In this document: positions 34,030 to 46,577 of the stretch, one piece after another
Layout of the letters: every line of letters starts with the position of its first letter
Numbering within the stretch: position 1 is the first letter of the stretch
NCBI RefSeq assembly: GCF_958295425.1
Contig: NC_081136.1
Span: 22,574,890-22,638,889 of the forward strand
DNA: 64,000 nucleotides
From: Solea solea
Lineage: Eukaryota; Chordata; Actinopteri; Pleuronectiformes; Soleidae
Direction: 5' to 3'
Notes under the pieces: model-generated
Told to the model about the DNA's origin: nothing
The model's input: the letters and a program-made list of their open reading frames with translations, nothing else
Databases searched by the model: none
Program-made: the position numbers and the translations under genes

Positions 34030-35544
34030 TTACTTGCACATTGTTGTAACAACGACACAATCTATTTCATGATTACAGCTACATTTATTCTAGAATATAG
34101 CGACACTGGTGTAGGTTTCTCATAACTTCACGTCTCCATCAAGACTAATCTCCACGTTTGATGTAGACGTTATTATTGTGGCAGAAAATTAACCGAATGG
34201 AGGAATCAATGTGTGCGTCTTATTTTATCTGTATTTTCCTCTGATATTCGGACACATATTTGGTTCATTATTCATTTCCTTTACAGACTGAAAGGGAGAT
34301 AAAGACGAAACATATTGTGATTGCCTCAGCAGCTCATGTCAGAGTGAATAATGTAACTTGCAATAATGTTCTGCCAAATGATAAAACAAACACAAAGAGT
34401 GACGCCATATGAGATTGGGCGATATTAAAGGAGCTGTTCTTGGATTTTCACACTCCATATTCTGTAATGAACATACTGTGTGTTAATTACTGAACATCAT
34501 TTTATTCAGAGGCATTCTTTCTTCTTCTGAAGATGAAGAACAAGTTGTGTTTCTGCTCTGTTCCTGGGAGGCGAGAGCAGAGAGAAGGTGGCCGTGACCT
34601 CCACTAGAGGGAGACATTTGAAAAGTCAACAGAGGCGCTCCTTATTGGGACTCGTTTATAGACCAGGTGCAGCCTATAAAAGCACTTCAGCTCCCCGATA
34701 TTAACTCAATTAGCTTTTACCCAAAACATTCCCCTGCACATGTGAGCTTTCAAAAAGCCAGGTGTGACATATTTATGTGGGTAGAATTCAATGTATGAAG
34801 CAGCGACAGCTTTGGCATCATTTAAGCCAATTTGCAAACTCCTCCCCCTCCCCCCCCACCTCCACTCGTCTGGCAGAGTCAATGTCATGAGCAGATTTCC
34901 CCCCCCTGTGTTTGCTGTTTAAAGTGTAGTGACATGTTTGGATGTGTCAGCCGCTGATATGATGAATGCCTCGCGCTGCACATGAAGGTGACTGACTCCA
35001 GTGCGCGGCGGCAGTGAAACCCATGGGTGGGCACTGTAAATAGTGGAGTGAAAATTACCATGAAGGCTGCTTTTGGCGGCTCGTCTGCATTGTGTCCTGT
35101 GGTCCCCGCGTGAGGAGGGAGAGTTTTTATAGGAGCTCATTTGTTCGGGACCCTCGGCCCGCCGGGGTCTGTCATTCCTCAGACAAGCCAGGCATTTCAC
35201 TGCTTGGTTGGGGTGTGTTGTGTTGTGGGGGGGGAGCGGCAACATCCACCACCATCTTCCATAACTAACAACATCAGACACACACACGGGAGCATTACTC
35301 ATACTGCATGCGGCGTATGCTGGATTCTGTCTCTGCAGCCTCACCCTGACAAACATCCTCATGTGCATCTATTTTGCATTAGCACAACATGTTTTAGCAA
35401 TTCTGCTTGACATGTATTGGTTTTAATGTGAAGCATTGTACACATGTACAAATGTATGTAAACCATATATAATACAACCAGAACATAAAGGATACATGCA
35501 TGCAGCATGGAAATAACATTCATTTATTTATATATTTATTTATT

Positions 35545-35830
35545 TTTTAAAGCGGCATGCATTTAGTGTGACCTTCTGGCACTACTCGGCTCGACTTGAC
35601 TTGACTCTACTCATTTATTTTTACTTTTCCATTAGGGATAGGACCTGGTCTGGTACCTGCTCCGGTGAGGTTCCAAGCGAGCTGAGCCAGATATGTGACA
35701 TCATATCGGACTGCTGGCCACTGATTGGCAGTGAGTGTCGTCACTGGAAGATTCATGAGCGCGACGTCCAACACAAGATTCCAACCGAACAATGCCAAAC
35801 TGTAGGTCAGTTAAGAGGACTTAAAAATCC
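35545..35830 (-). mobile_element. Longer relative of the foldback MITE
   Basis: On the minus strand this reads ctacagtttggcattgttcgg, ttggacgtc and later gctcggttcgg-like words; it matches 56676-56780 and 39075-39180 and shares gaggttccaagcgagctgagcc with 47754-47893. Ends are not sharply defined. Confidence 0.5.
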
Positions 35831-35883
35831 TGAAAACGTTTAAAAATGGATGGTGGCTGAGTTCCATTTAGTGTCTTCAGTTC

Positions 35884-36035
35884 AGGGTGGCATGGTGGTG
35901 CAGTGGTTAGTAGTGGTGGTTAGCACTGTTACCTCACAGCAAGAAGGTGCTGGGTTCAATTCCTGGTCTGGGACCTTTCTGTGTGGAGTTTGCATGTTCT
36001 CTCCAGTCTCCTCCCACCATCAAAACATGTTTGAA
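35884..36035 (+). mobile_element. tRNA-derived SINE, 5' portion
   Basis: ggcatggtggtgcagtggtt (A-box region) and gggttcaattcctgg (B box) are followed by tgtgtggagtttgcatgttc. The 3' half is missing, compared with the copy at 36355. Confidence 0.7.
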
Positions 36036-36354
36036 TGTTAGTTACATTCGGTCAGGTTGGTCCCTTGTGGCGGCGCACTTCCTAGATCGCTGTCCTACTG
36101 TCCTCACAAGCACATATCCTGCATTAATGCTTCACAGTGGGTGGATCTGATGCTTGGTGCTAAAGGGAGCTATTGGAGGTGAGTAGGGCAAGGCCTGTAT
36201 GGCTAACTGTATTGCAAGAGTTGCTAAAGTGACCATGATGTGATAGCTGCTATGTTGGGTGTTGGGTCCAACAAAAACTCGTACCATTTTGGCTCGGTTT
36301 GAGCTAAATGTTAAATGTGCCTGTGTTGGATTTGCATAACAGGATTTGATACGT

Positions 36355-36690
36355 GGGCCACACGGTTGGTGTAGTGGTTAGCACTCTTGCCTTTGCAGCA
36401 AGAAGACCCAGGTTCGAGCCCCGGTTGGAAGTTTGCATCTTCCCCCCGTGTGGCCGTCTTCAAGTTCTCCGGCTTCCTCCTGCAGTCCAAAAAGATGCAA
36501 TATGGGGATTAGGTAAAGTGGACACTCTAAATTGACCATAGGTGTGAGAGTGAATGGTTGTTTGCCTCTATATGTGGCTCTGCGATGGACTGGCGAACTG
36601 TCCAGAGTGTGACACCCGCCTATCGCCCTATGTCAGCTGAGATTGGCACAGCACCGGTAGAAAATGGATGGATGGATGGATGGATTTGAT
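36355..36690 (+). mobile_element. tRNA-derived SINE, nearly full length
   Basis: Head ggccacacggttggtgtagt with B box ggttcgagcccc, body gactctaaattg-like sequence, tggactggcgaactgtccag, and a tail of four tggatgga repeats at 36664-36684. The same family is present at 35884, 29508 (minus), 43970 (minus) and 59040 (minus). Confidence 0.8.
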
Positions 36691-37168
36691 ACGTGGTGCT
36701 CAAGCTGACGCTTGGAACATTGTATTGACATTGAACACTGCTCCATTCAACGTGAACGAGGGGTGTTTCATTTGATGCTCCCGCCTCCCAGGTGTGAGTC
36801 CAACATAACACCTGTGCCTTTCCTGCTAAAACAATGTGAAAGGGAAAAACACACATCTGTCGTGAAATGTATTGTATGTGGTAGAAATGGTCAGATTCTG
36901 ATTCAGTGCACATTAATAGTGGGCACGCTCATTTCCATTCCATTAAATTCATCTCCTCTCTGAACATCACACTTCCTTCTGAAGCACAGCTAAAAGCTGC
37001 CACTGAACATACAGCATATAATGGATGCTCATTTGTCGGAGACAGGGTTGCTCTTTGTCTAACAATGGGTCATCCCTGGGTCTGAGTCTGCTAACAATTA
37101 CGCTCATGCACAAAGAATCTGCACAGTCAGACTTGTTAGGCAGAACATCTAATTTCAGACATTACTAG

Positions 37169-37206
37169 GCCATTTTATTAGGTACAGAGGCCGCCTAATA
37201 AAATGG
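37169..37206. repeat. 14-bp perfect inverted repeat in a decayed repeat
   Basis: gccattttattagg and cctaataaaatggc, 10 nt apart. The flanks (gtggtcttctcatctg, ggtttgatgcattgg) resemble a common fish DNA-transposon family whose ends read ccattttattaggtac. Likely the join of two element ends. Confidence 0.55.
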
Positions 37207-37528
37207 CAGGAGTAGCACCCAGTGTGGTCTTCTCATCTGTTTCCAGGTTTGATGCATTGGTCTCTTGCGTACGCGTCTTTGTTATAAGTGGTCATTTAAG
37301 TTACTGTTGTCTTTTTATTATGTTGAACTGGTTTGGCCTGGTCTCTGTGTGAAAGCCCCAGTCGATAATTGGTACCTAATGTTTTCATACCAACAGCCAT
37401 GACACATTCAAATTCAATTGAATTGATTAAACAACTGATTAATCATTGATTAGATACTGGCATTAACAAGCAGTTGAACAGGCGCCTAATGAATACTAAT
37501 AAAATAATAATAAAATTATTTTATATCT

Positions 37529-37582
37529 GTATATATATATACTGTATACATATATATGTATATATATGTATATATTTATATA

Positions 37583-37648
<66 letters not shown>
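37529..37648. repeat. (TA)n microsatellite, 120 bp
   Basis: Interrupted by gtatac, gta, and ttta; nearly pure ta for the last 60 bp. Confidence 0.95.
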
Positions 37649-37649
<1 letters not shown>

Positions 37650-38743
37650 GTGAATTACTGATCCTAGAGTCATGATTCAAGGTTTGGGTGTAGACCTCAG
37701 AGGATTTTCAGATTTCAAAGTCGTAAGTTTGGGAATGGCTGGACTGTAACACAGACGTTGGCGGACAAGCATGCAGCTTCAAAAAAGATGTGCCTCTGCT
37801 TATCACGAGTTGAATATTACCCAGCTATGAAGACGCTGATTAGATACAGTAGTGTCTCCAGTTGAGGACGCTCCCCGCGCGCATCCGTTCGCTCTGCTTT
37901 CATTAGCTGTCATCCAAATACCTCAGGTGTGCCTCCGCGTCTTATTGTTCGCCTGGTTCAACTGCACAGCCGCTTAATTAGACACAACTTCAAAGTCGCG
38001 CGCCAACATCGACGTCGAGGTGAGCCAGATATTTATATCACACGACGCCGTCCAGGGTCCTGAAAAATTAATGGCTGGGAAAATCAGACTCAAGGCTGCC
38101 GGAGACAATTATGAATCAATCGAGGACGAGCAGGTGGACATTTTGAGGCCACAGTCTCTGTACTCCATTTCTTTTCACTGCGTCTAGACAACACTGCTGC
38201 TGCTGTAGGAGATACAGTGCACTATCCTCCTGAGCATTTGTAGCAATAAAGACCTCAGCTTGCTTTCATCCTAGATTCTGCCGGCGCTCTCCGCTGTGGC
38301 AAAGCCTCACACAACAACGTGCATTAAACATGGGTTATTTCATAACTCTGGGTGTTGTGCACTACACAAAAAGTTGTGAGCATGAACCTGACTGAAATAG
38401 TGGTTTTGGACGTTTTGAATCGAAACTGGGATCCTTAAAAGTATATTAAAGGGGACATATTATGCAAAATCAAGTTTTTAATAATTTTAATACTTATATT
38501 TGGGACCAGTCGCCAAAGTGTGGAAAAAGAATACTCAGTCCTTTTTTCGTGGTCCCTCTTAGTGTAAGTGTAGGCGATAAAACACGCGATGTTGAATTCC
38601 CTGCGCTTATGTCGGCAGCATGCGCATTTCACCGCGAATGTTACCGCCCCACCAGGAAGTTTACTTGGAGAGCTCCACCTTAGCTCCACCTAAGCTCCAC
38701 CTTGTCCCTGCGAGAGTGCAGGCGAGGGAGGAAGAGCGGTACT

Positions 38744-38944
38744 ATGTCAACGCGGAGGGACAAGCGTGCTGTTCGTGGCTGCACAGTGGAGCACAGTGTT
38801 TTACACAAACTTCCAGCCTCAGAGGATTTTATATATGAATCTAATGTGTGGGATAAAGTCAGCAAACGTGTGTTTGTGTGTTCGCCAGCGGTCGCCGTAT
38901 TTAGTCAGCGACCGTATTTCACCGACGTACAAACACATTTTTAA
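38744..38944 (+). pseudogene. Possible THAP-like zinc-finger remnant inside the TTAA element
   Basis: The 67-codon reading frame contains RGCT, then HKLPASED and later SKRVFVCS, in the order and rough spacing of a THAP domain (C-x-C, hydrophobic-K-LP, then V-C-x-x-HF). The first zinc cysteine and the final HF are not present and the central helix is short, so the domain would be dead. THAP domains occur in several transposases. Chance resemblance is possible. Confidence 0.33.
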
Positions 38945-39074
38945 GAAAAGGTCACATAGAGCTCATAACTGACCATTCTGACATGTCCTAATTAAAAATA
39001 CTTGTTCAGTATGTCCTCCATGACCGGAGCACAGACTCAGTCTGATACAGTTACATACAGCGGCAGTTTATGCA

Positions 39075-39180
39075 GCTCGCTGTCCCTAAGTGTTTTTAAC
39101 TGATTTACAGTTCGGCAGTGTTCGGCTTGATCCTTGTATCGGACGTCTCTTCCTGTGACGGCACTCTCGCTGTTTTCCGC
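39075..39180 (+). repeat. Segment shared with the 35.6-kb and 56.6-kb MITEs, inside the TTAA element
   Basis: gctcgctgtccctaag, acagttcggcagtgttcggc and ttgtatcggacgtctcttcc align with 56676-56780. The TTAA element therefore either contains a nested MITE piece or shares an ancestor with that family. Confidence 0.5.
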
Positions 39181-40170
39181 ACACGCTGCCGTGTTGATAT
39201 TGTCAGAGAACTAGTGGAGGGAGGAGGAGAGGAATGGAGCCGAGGGAACAGGAGCTGAGTGAGTGCAGTAAAAAGGACAAATCAGAAACCCCCTGGAAGA
39301 AGTGGGTGTGAGTTTGCCTGTGTGAGCGTTCTGAAAGGGGCGGGTTTAGCAGGGTTATTGAACTGCTATGGTGCTTCATCCTTATGGTATTTTGACCAAA
39401 AGCATGTCACAGACATGTTCATTAGGACACCAGGGAACTGTTTTAATTGGGGGAAATAGGGTATAATATGTCCCCTTTAAACATCTAACATTTAAAAGGG
39501 TTTATTGGCATACATTTCAAATATAAGTATGTTTGTATGTGTGTAATCGCTTTAAAATGTTTTTTTTTTGTCTATTGTAGCCTTAGAAACAGCAAATACG
39601 CGCAAAATGTCCTCACTCTTTATGATTTCTATGTTCTTTTTGGTCCTCACAAAGACACACACACACTCTCAGGCCTGACCCTTCCTGTCAGCTGACTCCT
39701 TGTCATATGTTTCAGTGTGTGGCTGAGTGTGGCTGGGGTCAGCAGATTGCTTATGCTGATCCCAGTGATTGGAGTGCAGGTGATTACCATAAGCAATTTA
39801 AGTGTTATTGATTTAACCCTCCTGCATGCTGTAATTGAACACTGTGGCCAAGCACCCAGCTTTAACCCACACCCCTCACCCCACCCGCTGCACACCCACG
39901 ATGCTGTTCTTGCACTCCGACTCTTTCTTACCACTCTTCCCCGGTTTCTCTCTCGGCTCCCTCTTTCGTCGTTTTCGGGCCACTTCTCCTCTTCCTCTGC
40001 TCACATTCGTCTGCATGCTAAACATGTCGGCCTCTCTGTATCCTGGAGTAAGGGAAGCTGAGAAGGCACCGATAGCCAATCGATATTCAGTCAGTCACGG
40101 CAACAATGGAAATGTTCAATTGACACACAGCAGCCGATAATTTACAGCTTCACCATCACTGCTTCTTCAC

Positions 40171-40174
<4 letters not shown>

Positions 40175-40201
<27 letters not shown>
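40175..40201. repeat. (TG)n microsatellite
   Basis: 13 TG units. Confidence 0.95.
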
Positions 40202-41419
40202 AGAAGTGGCGCACAAAACTTTTTTCTCCCCATATTAATGAGAATCATTTTCTGATAATTCTGTTCTTCAATAGACCATCATTACTAATCACCAACTTTA
40301 ACACAAAAGCCCCTTTTTTTTTTTTTACTTAATTACAATTTTTGCTGTTTTCAGATAACAAGGACAGCGTGATTGTATATTACAGAGTGGAACTGACAAA
40401 AAAAAAAAAGAAAAAGAAACCCTCACCGGCAATTCTTTCATTAAACTATTCCCAAATCTGTTTCATATCTTCTTCATTATACCGAGCCATAATGGAGGAG
40501 CAGATTCAGCACTCGATCAATTAATAAATGGAGGGAAAAACTCCACCTGGGAGACACACTCATGCTTTCTCCATTTTTCATTATATGCGCTGCCATTGCT
40601 CATGAGGGATCACAATTTCTTGTTTTAATATTTTAGTGTTCTAACTTCAGCTTCAGAATTCTCTCCAGGTAGCGCACTTGATCATCTTGACATTTCAAAG
40701 TACTGAAACCTTTGGAATAAAGTGTTTTTTATTAAATTCTATTAACATAATTTATGCTTGTCAGGTGCCCCACCTCAGTGGCACCTGGGCTGAGGCGGTG
40801 GAGGGACTCAGCTGCCATATTTCATCCCGCGGTTGCCTCAGACGGAAGAGTGGGCTGCAAAAACACGCGCGAAAGCGGTGATGATTAGTGAGGGAGACAA
40901 ACTGGCCGGTGTTCGGCGTCATTTATCACTTCCTGCTTCGGTACGGCAGAAGCCACGGGAGGTGTGTGAAGGGGAGCTCCTGGGGTCTGAGATCGCCGTG
41001 GGAGTATCTGGATTACGTTGTTTCCAATGGCGGACAGTGTGACGTGGTTGAGTTCAAATTCTATTTGCTTCTGATTCTGTGCATTTTAGTGACTTCCTGT
41101 TTTATTTTGTACTCGCCGCTCTTTCCATTTTCAGGTTTACTTCACATCCTGCCTGTCTGTTTCTCCCACACCTGTGCTGATTGTCTGCCCCCGCCTTAAT
41201 TAGCCACACCTGTGTCTCGTTAACCCTATAACCCCTCGAACACACGGCTTGTATACAGCTGTCAGTACCACAGAGTGTCTTAAACCACACGCTTGACAAT
41301 TTCAGGGAGGCGATGCCGGGGATTTGGAATCTCACGGAAACCTGCGTGACTTAACATGACTCTGAGTCTAAGCTCTGAGTCTAAGCTCTGTTTAAGAGAA
41401 GGTTTTTTGTTGGTGTCAC

Positions 41420-41600
41420 TCCCTCACACTGGAGTCCATAGAGAAAACAGGTGATATTTACATCACGTCACACACGTCGATCCACTGCTGCCTCCATCAG
41501 TGAGTTCAAATGTGTTATTTCGTGACTTCATTGTCGGTTACAGAAACGTACCTAATGAGGCAGAAGTAAACCAGCGGCTACCAAGTCACTTTGAGTTTAA
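41420..41600. repeat. Probable interspersed repeat (ggagtccatagagaaaaca)
   Basis: ggagtccatagagaaaacag, cgatccactgctgcctccat and cagaagtaaaccagcgg resemble a frequent fish repeat. The class is unknown. Confidence 0.3.
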
Positions 41601-43002
41601 AACAGTGGTTTTCTATATTTTGGGCAGTTTGCGAAGTTAATTTTCCAGTCAGAAAAGGCTGTCTAACAGCACAATAGTGACAAACATATTCTTAATAAAG
41701 CTCAGAATTTCTGAAATTAAAATGGAGGGAAAATGAAGATAAAATCAGACATTAAGTGACAAATGGACTTTTTAAATTGTTAAATGAATTTGTTACTTAG
41801 CTGACATATGCAGCTATATTAGTTGATGTAATTATTTTAATGTGTGGATATATGCTGTCCCTTCATGCTGTTGCCCTTTTTTACCTTTTCTATGTATTTC
41901 TTTGCTATATAAGTGTTATTTTTTTTAAAAAAAAGCTGCCATTGTTGATTTGTATCTCGTTAGGTTTGGCAACACTGGTTATGGGGTGCCCCTGTCACCC
42001 TCTATTGGACCCCTGATTTTAAACTTTATGACGGATAAACTGCTCCAACTTCAGAAGCGTGCAAAAATATAACCTTGCCATTCGGGCAACCTGTTGTGTG
42101 TTCATGAGTTCTGCGAGAGAAGAATCAATAACCTAAAGGGGAGCTAATTAACTGATAATTATTCAACCCCATTTTGGCATATCAGAAATGTTTGCCAATA
42201 TGAGAAGCCAAACTGATAACAGACCAATCTAATTATCTTTATTAGAGACGCTGTTAGGTCAGATGTGGCTGCAGGAAACAAGTGTTTACCCCCTGAAATG
42301 CAAGATTGCATTCAAGGACGTTACGGAAATTTAGCAGAATGTTCTAATCACATTACATATATTAGTGACCTAACATAATAGCCTTTGCGGCGTAATCTAT
42401 AATTTTACTCTGCCCTTTAAGACCTCCTGTTGTCTCTGTAGAAGTTGCTAATCTGCTGAAAAGATGCAAAGGTCAGGATTTCCGTTGTTAATTTGAATTG
42501 TCGTCCAGCTAAGCTGTTTTGACTGACAACTGAGGATCAAAATGATAAAGATTTTCAATAGGCTTACTTTTTTTGTAATGAGACAGTACTGCTTACACTG
42601 GCTCTGGCACACGTCTGCTGACAAGAACATAGGGATTCGATTATGTCATGGTGACGTGACTGAGGGGGCTTTAAAAAAGGAAGAAATGTATTGAATAACC
42701 ATGAGGCTAACCGCTTCAGTGAGGCTAACTTTGACCATTTACAAAATAATATATAATTGTTCGTATTTCTGAATGATTATCTGTCAGAATCAGCAGGGGG
42801 AGGCACATGGACAGGACTCATATCTCTTTCTCTTGCTGTCATCTGTTGCCACTTCACTTCTCTGGGGATTACAAAATCGAATCGCTGCAAGAAGTTTTAA
42901 GTTCCAGGACAAGAACCATGAATACTGAGCAGGAAACTGCGCGTCTGTCTGTCTCTTTTCTGAAAGACAGCATGGTCCTATGGTCACATGTATCTCAGCT
43001 AA

Positions 43003-43095
43003 TCAGTATGTTTACATGACAATAGAATAAAAAAAATCGAATTATTGTGTTAGTACGACTAAAACCAGACTTTTAAAATACATGTAAACAGGTTG
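43003..43095. mobile_element. Palindromic-end MITE fragment (tgtttacatg / catgtaaaca)
   Basis: Starts gtatgtttacatgacaatag and ends tacatgtaaacagg. The short inverted ends are clear, the rest is weak. A relative with cgtttacatgggctc and catgtaaatata lies at 49205-49270. Confidence 0.45.
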
Positions 43096-43554
43096 GGCGT
43101 TGGCTTTGCTGATGGCTGTGTAGCGTGACATCATAAGACAACTGTGGTAAAAACATGGTCAACTCAGGTTGGTTAATTTTGACTGATGAAGAGACTGATT
43201 TAATGCTATCAGCCGACATAATTTGATATTTAAACAATTTTATATGTTTAAATCGTTAGAAGGATGACTGAGAATGGTGCTGGACATGCTAACACGTAGC
43301 AGCAAGCTAAACCAGAAACCGCCTCAAACGAACAAACTGATAGAGAGCATTTCACCACATAGTGGAGTGGAGGCGGACACACTTCATACGTTCAATCTAA
43401 TGGGATAATGTTTGCAGTCCTGTTGCATGGCTAGTTATGTGCATGGAAATATACTAATTAATTTTTTTTTAATCATATTTTTTATATTTTTCTCATGTAC
43501 TAAAACCCTGAAATATAACTAAATAGTCAAACGTTCACTTAAGCACCTCCCATG

Positions 43555-43700
43555 ACACCAGGTTCAGTTCCTGGCTCCTATAGATGTGTCCCTGGGCAAG
43601 ACACTTAACTCCAAGTTGATCCTGGTAAATCTGTGAATGGCAAAAACCATTTAGTGGGAAGCACTGACGGACATGTTGGCAAGAAACTTTCACGTGTTCA
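43555..43700 (+). mobile_element. Fish SINE head (gggcaagacactt type)
   Basis: ggttcagttcctggctcct (B box) and cctgggcaagacacttaact are typical of a common teleost tRNA-derived SINE. The tail seems to be at 44096-44128 (gctatataaataaagtccat), so other sequence has been inserted between. Confidence 0.55.
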
Positions 43701-43961
43701 GACTATTTTAAGATTAGCCTTTTTAAGGCATATTGTACTGCTCTTTATACAGCCCCATTGTGGATTTACAAAGCCTGTCTGCAGATGTTGAGAAACCTTG
43801 GTGCACTATGGTGCTCGTGAGTTTCAAGCTCTATTATGAAACCTCATCTTCAGATGTATCTGTTGATAGCATAATTATCTGAATTCTGTTGCTGTTGAAC
43901 CCCAGATTCAGTGTTGTGTGTGATTTCTTGTGTTTGTTTTTTTACTTAAATGTTACCAACC

Positions 43962-44130
43962 ATCCATCCATCCATCTTCTACCGCTTCGTCTTCCACATG
44001 AGAGTCCCAGGGGCCACTGTGCCAATCTCACTTAAATGGTACCTTGGTTTGGAAATAATACTGAACTGAACTGAACTGAACTGAACTGAACTTCAAGTGC
44101 TATATAAATAAAGTCCATTTACCATGAACA
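43962..44130. repeat. Inverted SINE tail fragment, (CTGAA)n and SINE 3' end
   Basis: ccatccatccatccatctt with gagagtcccaggggccac is the reversed tail of the 36.4-kb SINE family. It is followed by (actga)n at 44068-44091 and then gctatataaataaagtccat, which fits the missing 3' end of the SINE at 43555. Confidence 0.5.
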
Positions 44131-45477
44131 GGTTCTGTCGACGTACATGACCACTTACTTTGTGACATTCCTGCACTCTCAAAACTCAGAGGGAACAGCA
44201 TTTTCCACAACACAAGGTCTCACAGTGTGATCTCCTTTTCTGTTGACCATGTATTCTTCAGTCTCAAGGTTTAAAATGATCTGACGATAAATCCACCGTG
44301 TGTGTATCTGAATGGTGTGTGTGTGTGTGTGTGAAAAGCGAGGAGGTCATGTCCGACTTTGTTGCACGATGTGAACTCAACTACCTTACACAGAGGCAAA
44401 AGAGTTGAGAGGCAAAAGATTTGGGGATGGACATCTGCACTGAAGACGCCTCAGATGCCACGGGAAAAACCAGGGATTGGAAGGACACTAATACATGGGT
44501 GCTCACCTCAGTGATGATGCTCTGTACAAGAAGTCGGCTTCATCTGCTGAGGAGACTGGGGCTGCATTCATACTACTCTAAATTCATTTGAAACTGACTT
44601 TTTCCAAACAAAAATGCTTTGCATCCAGAGTAGTGTTTCACCTGGGAAGTGTGTATAATCCTAAAATAAAATCAGAGGAGATTGAAATTCTTTGCGAGTG
44701 TTTGAGGCACAGTTTAAACATAGGTCATATTTATCACAATGCTACTGTGTGTGTATTAGCAGGACATAAATGTGAATAGGTGTGCATAAAGGAGATGGTA
44801 GTCACTTTTCTTCTGCTTTTTTGGGCCGCCGTATGAAGTAAAATTGCTCCTGTGGGGATTGACAAAGTTTCATCTCATTTCTCTTCTCTACACCACAATG
44901 ACTAGAATGAAGGGAATAAAGAGTTGAGATGTACGGTAACAATATCAGAGCGCATCTCATTTTCAATTGCTGTGGAGAGGGGTGCACAAGCATCAGCAGC
45001 GATCCACAGTAGAAAAAAGAAAAAAAAGTTAATCAACCTTCAGTATGTATTGATTTTTATTGTGTGATATTTTTGGTCCTATTTGAGCAAATCACTTTCC
45101 CTGTGCTGCACACATCTCTCGCAACATGACAGGTAAAATAGATTTTATTCAATGCGTACTGACTGAGTGATGCTGTCAAATGTCTTGGAAAATAAAAATG
45201 TCATGTTCCTGATAGAAGAATAAATATGGCGCTTTTGTAAGGGTTATAAGAAATTGAGTATAATAAACATTTAATTGGAAATGTGAGCTAAGACAATACT
45301 TAAACACTTTTTTTAATTTCATTAAAACAGTGAAATTATTTCCAAGATAAAGAAAGCTAGAAGTCTTTGCTTCATAAGGACATAATATAAGATGAAAAGT
45401 CATTATAATTTGCAGATTGAGATCATCAGTGATCCATTGCTCTAGCCTTCCAGGAAGAAGGTTAAGATAATTATCAA

Positions 45478-45538
45478 ATAGATAAACTGTGGTTAAAATG
45501 TGTTCTATAGATAAACTGTGGTTAAAATGTGTTCTATA
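45478..45538 (+). repeat. 29-bp perfect tandem duplication
   Basis: atagataaactgtggttaaa...gtgttct occurs twice in a row without mismatches, so it is probably a recent duplication. Confidence 0.9.
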
Positions 45539-46577
45539 ATGTTTTGGAGAATGCACTGTGTGATTTTTATGTGCTTACTTTTGTTTCTGTAAGTTTTGGA
45601 AACTAGTATGGTTAAAATACAGATCGGTTTTCGACTATCGATGTCTGGTTCAGCCTGCGTGGGGGACCGTTTGGCTTCTGCTCGAGTCACATCGTGTTCG
45701 TGGCTTTCTTTTCTATCACCCACTTTTACAGGTAAGAACAGAGGTTTAAGCATGGTTAATAATGTATTTGCTTTTTAAATGTCATACAAACCTGCGGAGT
45801 GGAATATATTGGTTGTTTCCATAAGTTTGACATTGGAATTAAGTTGCAGTGGAAGTGAACTTCTACTTAGCATTAGCCTGTTGCTAGCAGGCTATGCTAA
45901 GCCAGGTGCAGTTGTAGACAAGTGTCACTCTTTTCATGTGCATTGCATGTTAAATTACCAATATGAGTACGAAGGATTGTAATTGTTAACAGATAATGTT
46001 TATTGTGCTATGTTAAAAATTCTGTCCACATTTATTATTTTAACAATGTCCAATGTGTAATTATTTTAATTATGAAAGTCATTTTGGGCATTTCTTCAGG
46101 AGTAAAATGTTATGTTGTCTTTTCCAAATGTTGTCGCTGACCAAAGTGATGCTTATGTGAAGCGTTTTGTAAAACTGTGACCATGTTGACGGAGAAATAC
46201 ATTGTGAAAGTGGATCGATCCGAGTCACACAAAAAAAACAAATGCCATGTCTCTGTGCACCCTCTCATTTACCATGTGATTCAGAGGCTTTATTCGGATG
46301 ATGGAGGTTCAAACTTGCTTTCAAAGCAGACAAAGACGAGGACAAAGAGTATCAAAACACAAGCTGGAAACTCTTGCTGCATTCCAAAAAACAAAAATGA
46401 GTTGACGTCACTGTCGATGAAGGGCAGCATTCTGCTTCTTCCTGATCCTTCTCAAACACAGCTATTGTTTTTCTATTTTGTTGTTCTTTTGATGCAATGC
46501 TGTTCAAGACAAATAGAGAAATTTATGAATGAATGAAGTTAAAGTCGAGATATTTTCATCTCGGTGCAATGCGGCGT

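Larger units (their letters stand above)
33065..35544. other. No gene; two microsatellites and possible conserved stretch
   Basis: 34500-35370 is repeat-poor with balanced composition, and the 149-codon minus-strand ORF there has no domain. A poly-G run sits at 35227-35234. Confidence 0.4.
36691..38445. other. No gene; decayed repeat, (TA)n, possible conserved stretch
   Basis: 37141-37270 is a decayed DNA-transposon joint and 37529-37648 a (TA)n. 37840-38180 (e.g. gtcgcgcgccaacatcgacg, aaaaattaatggctggg) is repeat-poor and a candidate regulatory element. Confidence 0.4.
38446..39480. mobile_element. 1,035-bp DNA transposon with TTAA ends
   Basis: Starts TTAAAGGGGACATATTATGC and ends GTATAATATGTCCCCTTTAA, a near-perfect 20-bp terminal inverted repeat bounded by TTAA on both sides. 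TTAA duplication suggests piggyBac, but TTA/TAA duplication by a Harbinger-type element is also possible. Internally there is a possible decayed coding part (38744-38944) and a segment near 39075-39180 shared with two other places in this window. Non-autonomous. Confidence 0.75.
39481..43002. other. No gene seen
   Basis: Short ORFs (up to 114 codons, 39717-40061) overlap on both strands without domain content. (TG)n at 40175 and a probable repeat at 41420-41600 are the only structured parts. Confidence 0.5.

Noticed and set aside
34919..35368. 149-codon minus-strand ORF
   Set aside because: No recognisable domain, no splice context, composition as expected by chance in a GC-richer patch. Kept only as part of a possible conserved stretch.
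36355..36430. Functional tRNA gene
   Set aside because: A- and B-box words are present but the sequence continues into a SINE body with a tggatgga tail, and no proper cloverleaf is evident.
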